Assembly (NCBI GenBank): GCA_050050615.1
Contig: JASFTV010000207.1
Coordinates: 1-6,314, forward strand
Length of the DNA: 6,314 nucleotides
Direction: 5' to 3'
Source: JASFTV01 sp050050615
GTDB taxonomy: Bacteria > Desulfobacterota > DSM-4660 > Desulfatiglandales > HGW-15
The first letter of the stretch is position 1. Every line of letters begins with the position of its first letter. The notes below the pieces were generated by a model, which saw only the letters and a list, made by a program, of their open reading frames with translations, did no database searches and had not been told where the DNA came from. Made by a program: the position numbers and the translations under genes. Below, piece by piece: positions 5,943-6,314 of this stretch.

Positions 5943-5952
5943 TGATGCATCA
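5943..5952. other. Ten-base perfect palindrome TGATGCATCA
   Basis: A perfect ten-base palindrome located 66 bases before the HMG-CoA-synthase-like ATG, directly ahead of a larger hairpin. It could be a protein-binding site, but there is no second copy in the window and it differs from the TGAA-N6-TTCA sites near the regulator. Confidence 0.25.
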
Positions 5953-5957
5953 GATTT

Positions 5958-5980
5958 GGTGGGGCCACAGGCCCTGCACC
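5958..5980 (+). other. Hairpin in the leader of the HMG-CoA-synthase-like gene
   Basis: GGTGGGGCC-ACA-GGCCC-tg-CACC can form a nine-pair stem with a two-base bulge and a three-base loop. It ends 37 bases before the ATG and is followed by GGAAAAAATC, not a T-run, so it is not a standard terminator on either strand. It may be a leader structure or the edge of the upstream repeat. Confidence 0.4.
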
Positions 5981-6001
5981 GGAAAAAATCATCGTACTGA
6001 G

Positions 6002-6009
6002 AAGGAGGT
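6002..6009 (+). promoter_or_regulatory. Strong ribosome binding site deciding the HMG-CoA-synthase-like start
   Basis: AAGGAGGT, a full-length Shine-Dalgarno match, lies 8 bases before ATG 6018. The nearer ATG at 6013 is in another frame and meets a stop after two codons. Confidence 0.75.
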
Positions 6010-6017
6010 AGAATGTT

Positions 6018-6314
6018 ATGATCGGCATTGTGTCTTATGGCGGATACGTCCCTTTCTATCGATTAGATCGAAAGCTCATTTTCAAAGCGGTAGGATGGGT
6101 GAACATGGCCACCGCAGCCCAGGCTCGCGGCGAAAAGGCCGTTGCAAACTACGATGAGGATGTCTTGACCATGGCTGTATCGGCCGGCAAGGACTGCATT
6201 CAGATGCGAGACCCTCATACTCTGGGTGGCGTATACCTTGCATCCACAACATTTCCCTATGAGGAGAGGCTGAACGCGGGGATTGCATCCACAGCGCTCG
6301 ATCTCTTGCCAAAG
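6018..6314 (+). CDS. HMG-CoA synthase-like / thiolase-superfamily condensing enzyme (N-terminal 99 residues)
   Basis: An open frame of 99 codons from ATG 6018 to the right edge. MIGIVSYGGYVPFYRL (1-16) matches the N-terminus of archaeal-type and bacterial HMG-CoA synthase-like proteins (usually GIVSYGxYIPxxRL), and GEKAVANYDEDVLTMAV (38-54) is the next family block. In YLASTTFPYEERLNAG (73-88), Thr77 or its neighbour falls where true HMG-CoA synthases carry the catalytic Glu (GSESHPYA in archaeal enzymes). The 'ASTTxPY' form is one I associate with a bacterial subfamily often paired or fused with a DUF35 zinc-ribbon/OB domain. Such enzymes join or cleave C-C bonds of acyl-CoAs through an active-site Cys, which lies beyond the window. 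It is on the same strand as the crotonase and ATC-hydrolase-like genes but separated by 276 bases, so it may have its own promoter. Superfamily confident; exact reaction unknown. Confidence 0.85.
   Translation, partial: MIGIVSYGGYVPFYRLDRKLIFKAVGWVNMATAAQARGEKAVANYDEDVLTMAVSAGKDCIQMRDPHTLGGVYLASTTFPYEERLNAGIASTALDLLPK

Noticed and set aside
5936..6157. Plus-strand frame of 73 codons spanning the leader and start of the HMG-CoA-synthase-like gene.
   Set aside because: Out of frame with the recognisable protein starting at 6018, which has a strong ribosome site and family motifs.
1..6314. CRISPR arrays, tRNA or rRNA genes, insertion sequences.
   Set aside because: No regularly spaced direct repeats, no tRNA- or rRNA-like sequence, and no transposase-like frame were seen.

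Overview
The window looks like a piece of a bacterial chromosome carrying acyl-CoA metabolism genes. Two things suggest an anaerobic deltaproteobacterium (Desulfobacterota, sulfate reducer or syntroph type). One is the mix of a split-subunit B12-dependent acyl-CoA mutase, a MeaB chaperone, a TetR regulator, crotonase, ATC-hydrolase-like and HMG-CoA-synthase-like genes. The other is an intergenic repeat built on GTCATTCCGG / CCGGAAT arms, of a kind I associate with those genomes. This assignment is inference; there is no rRNA or other marker gene.

Layout: a leftward block (minus strand) reads, in transcription order, TetR regulator (4110-3439), MeaB-type GTPase (3390-2362), mutase large subunit (2309-588), mutase small B12-binding subunit (545-147), then the first 30 codons of an ABC transporter ATPase running off the left edge (92-1). 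Gaps are about 40-55 bases with no terminator visible, so this is probably one operon. A 294-base divergent control region (4111-4404) separates it from a rightward block: a crotonase-fold protein (4405-5193), an ATC-hydrolase-like protein (5211-5741), a 276-base gap holding a palindromic repeat and hairpins, and the first 99 codons of an HMG-CoA-synthase-like protein (6018 to the right edge).

How they may work together: the two mutase subunits form an adenosylcobalamin-dependent carbon-skeleton isomerase and the GTPase would load and protect its cofactor. The crotonase and the thiolase-fold condensing enzyme would handle the acyl-CoA before or after the rearrangement, the ABC transporter may bring in the substrate, and the TetR protein probably senses a pathway acyl-CoA and represses both directions.

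The most interesting point is that the mutase is not an ordinary methylmalonyl-CoA mutase. By eye-alignment, four pocket residues (Tyr89, Gln197, Arg207 and His244 of the Propionibacterium enzyme) are Val, Met, Ser and Gly here. The crotonase also lacks both hydratase glutamates, and the HMG-CoA-synthase-like protein has Thr where the catalytic Glu normally sits. Together these suggest a dedicated pathway for an acyl-CoA substrate I cannot identify.
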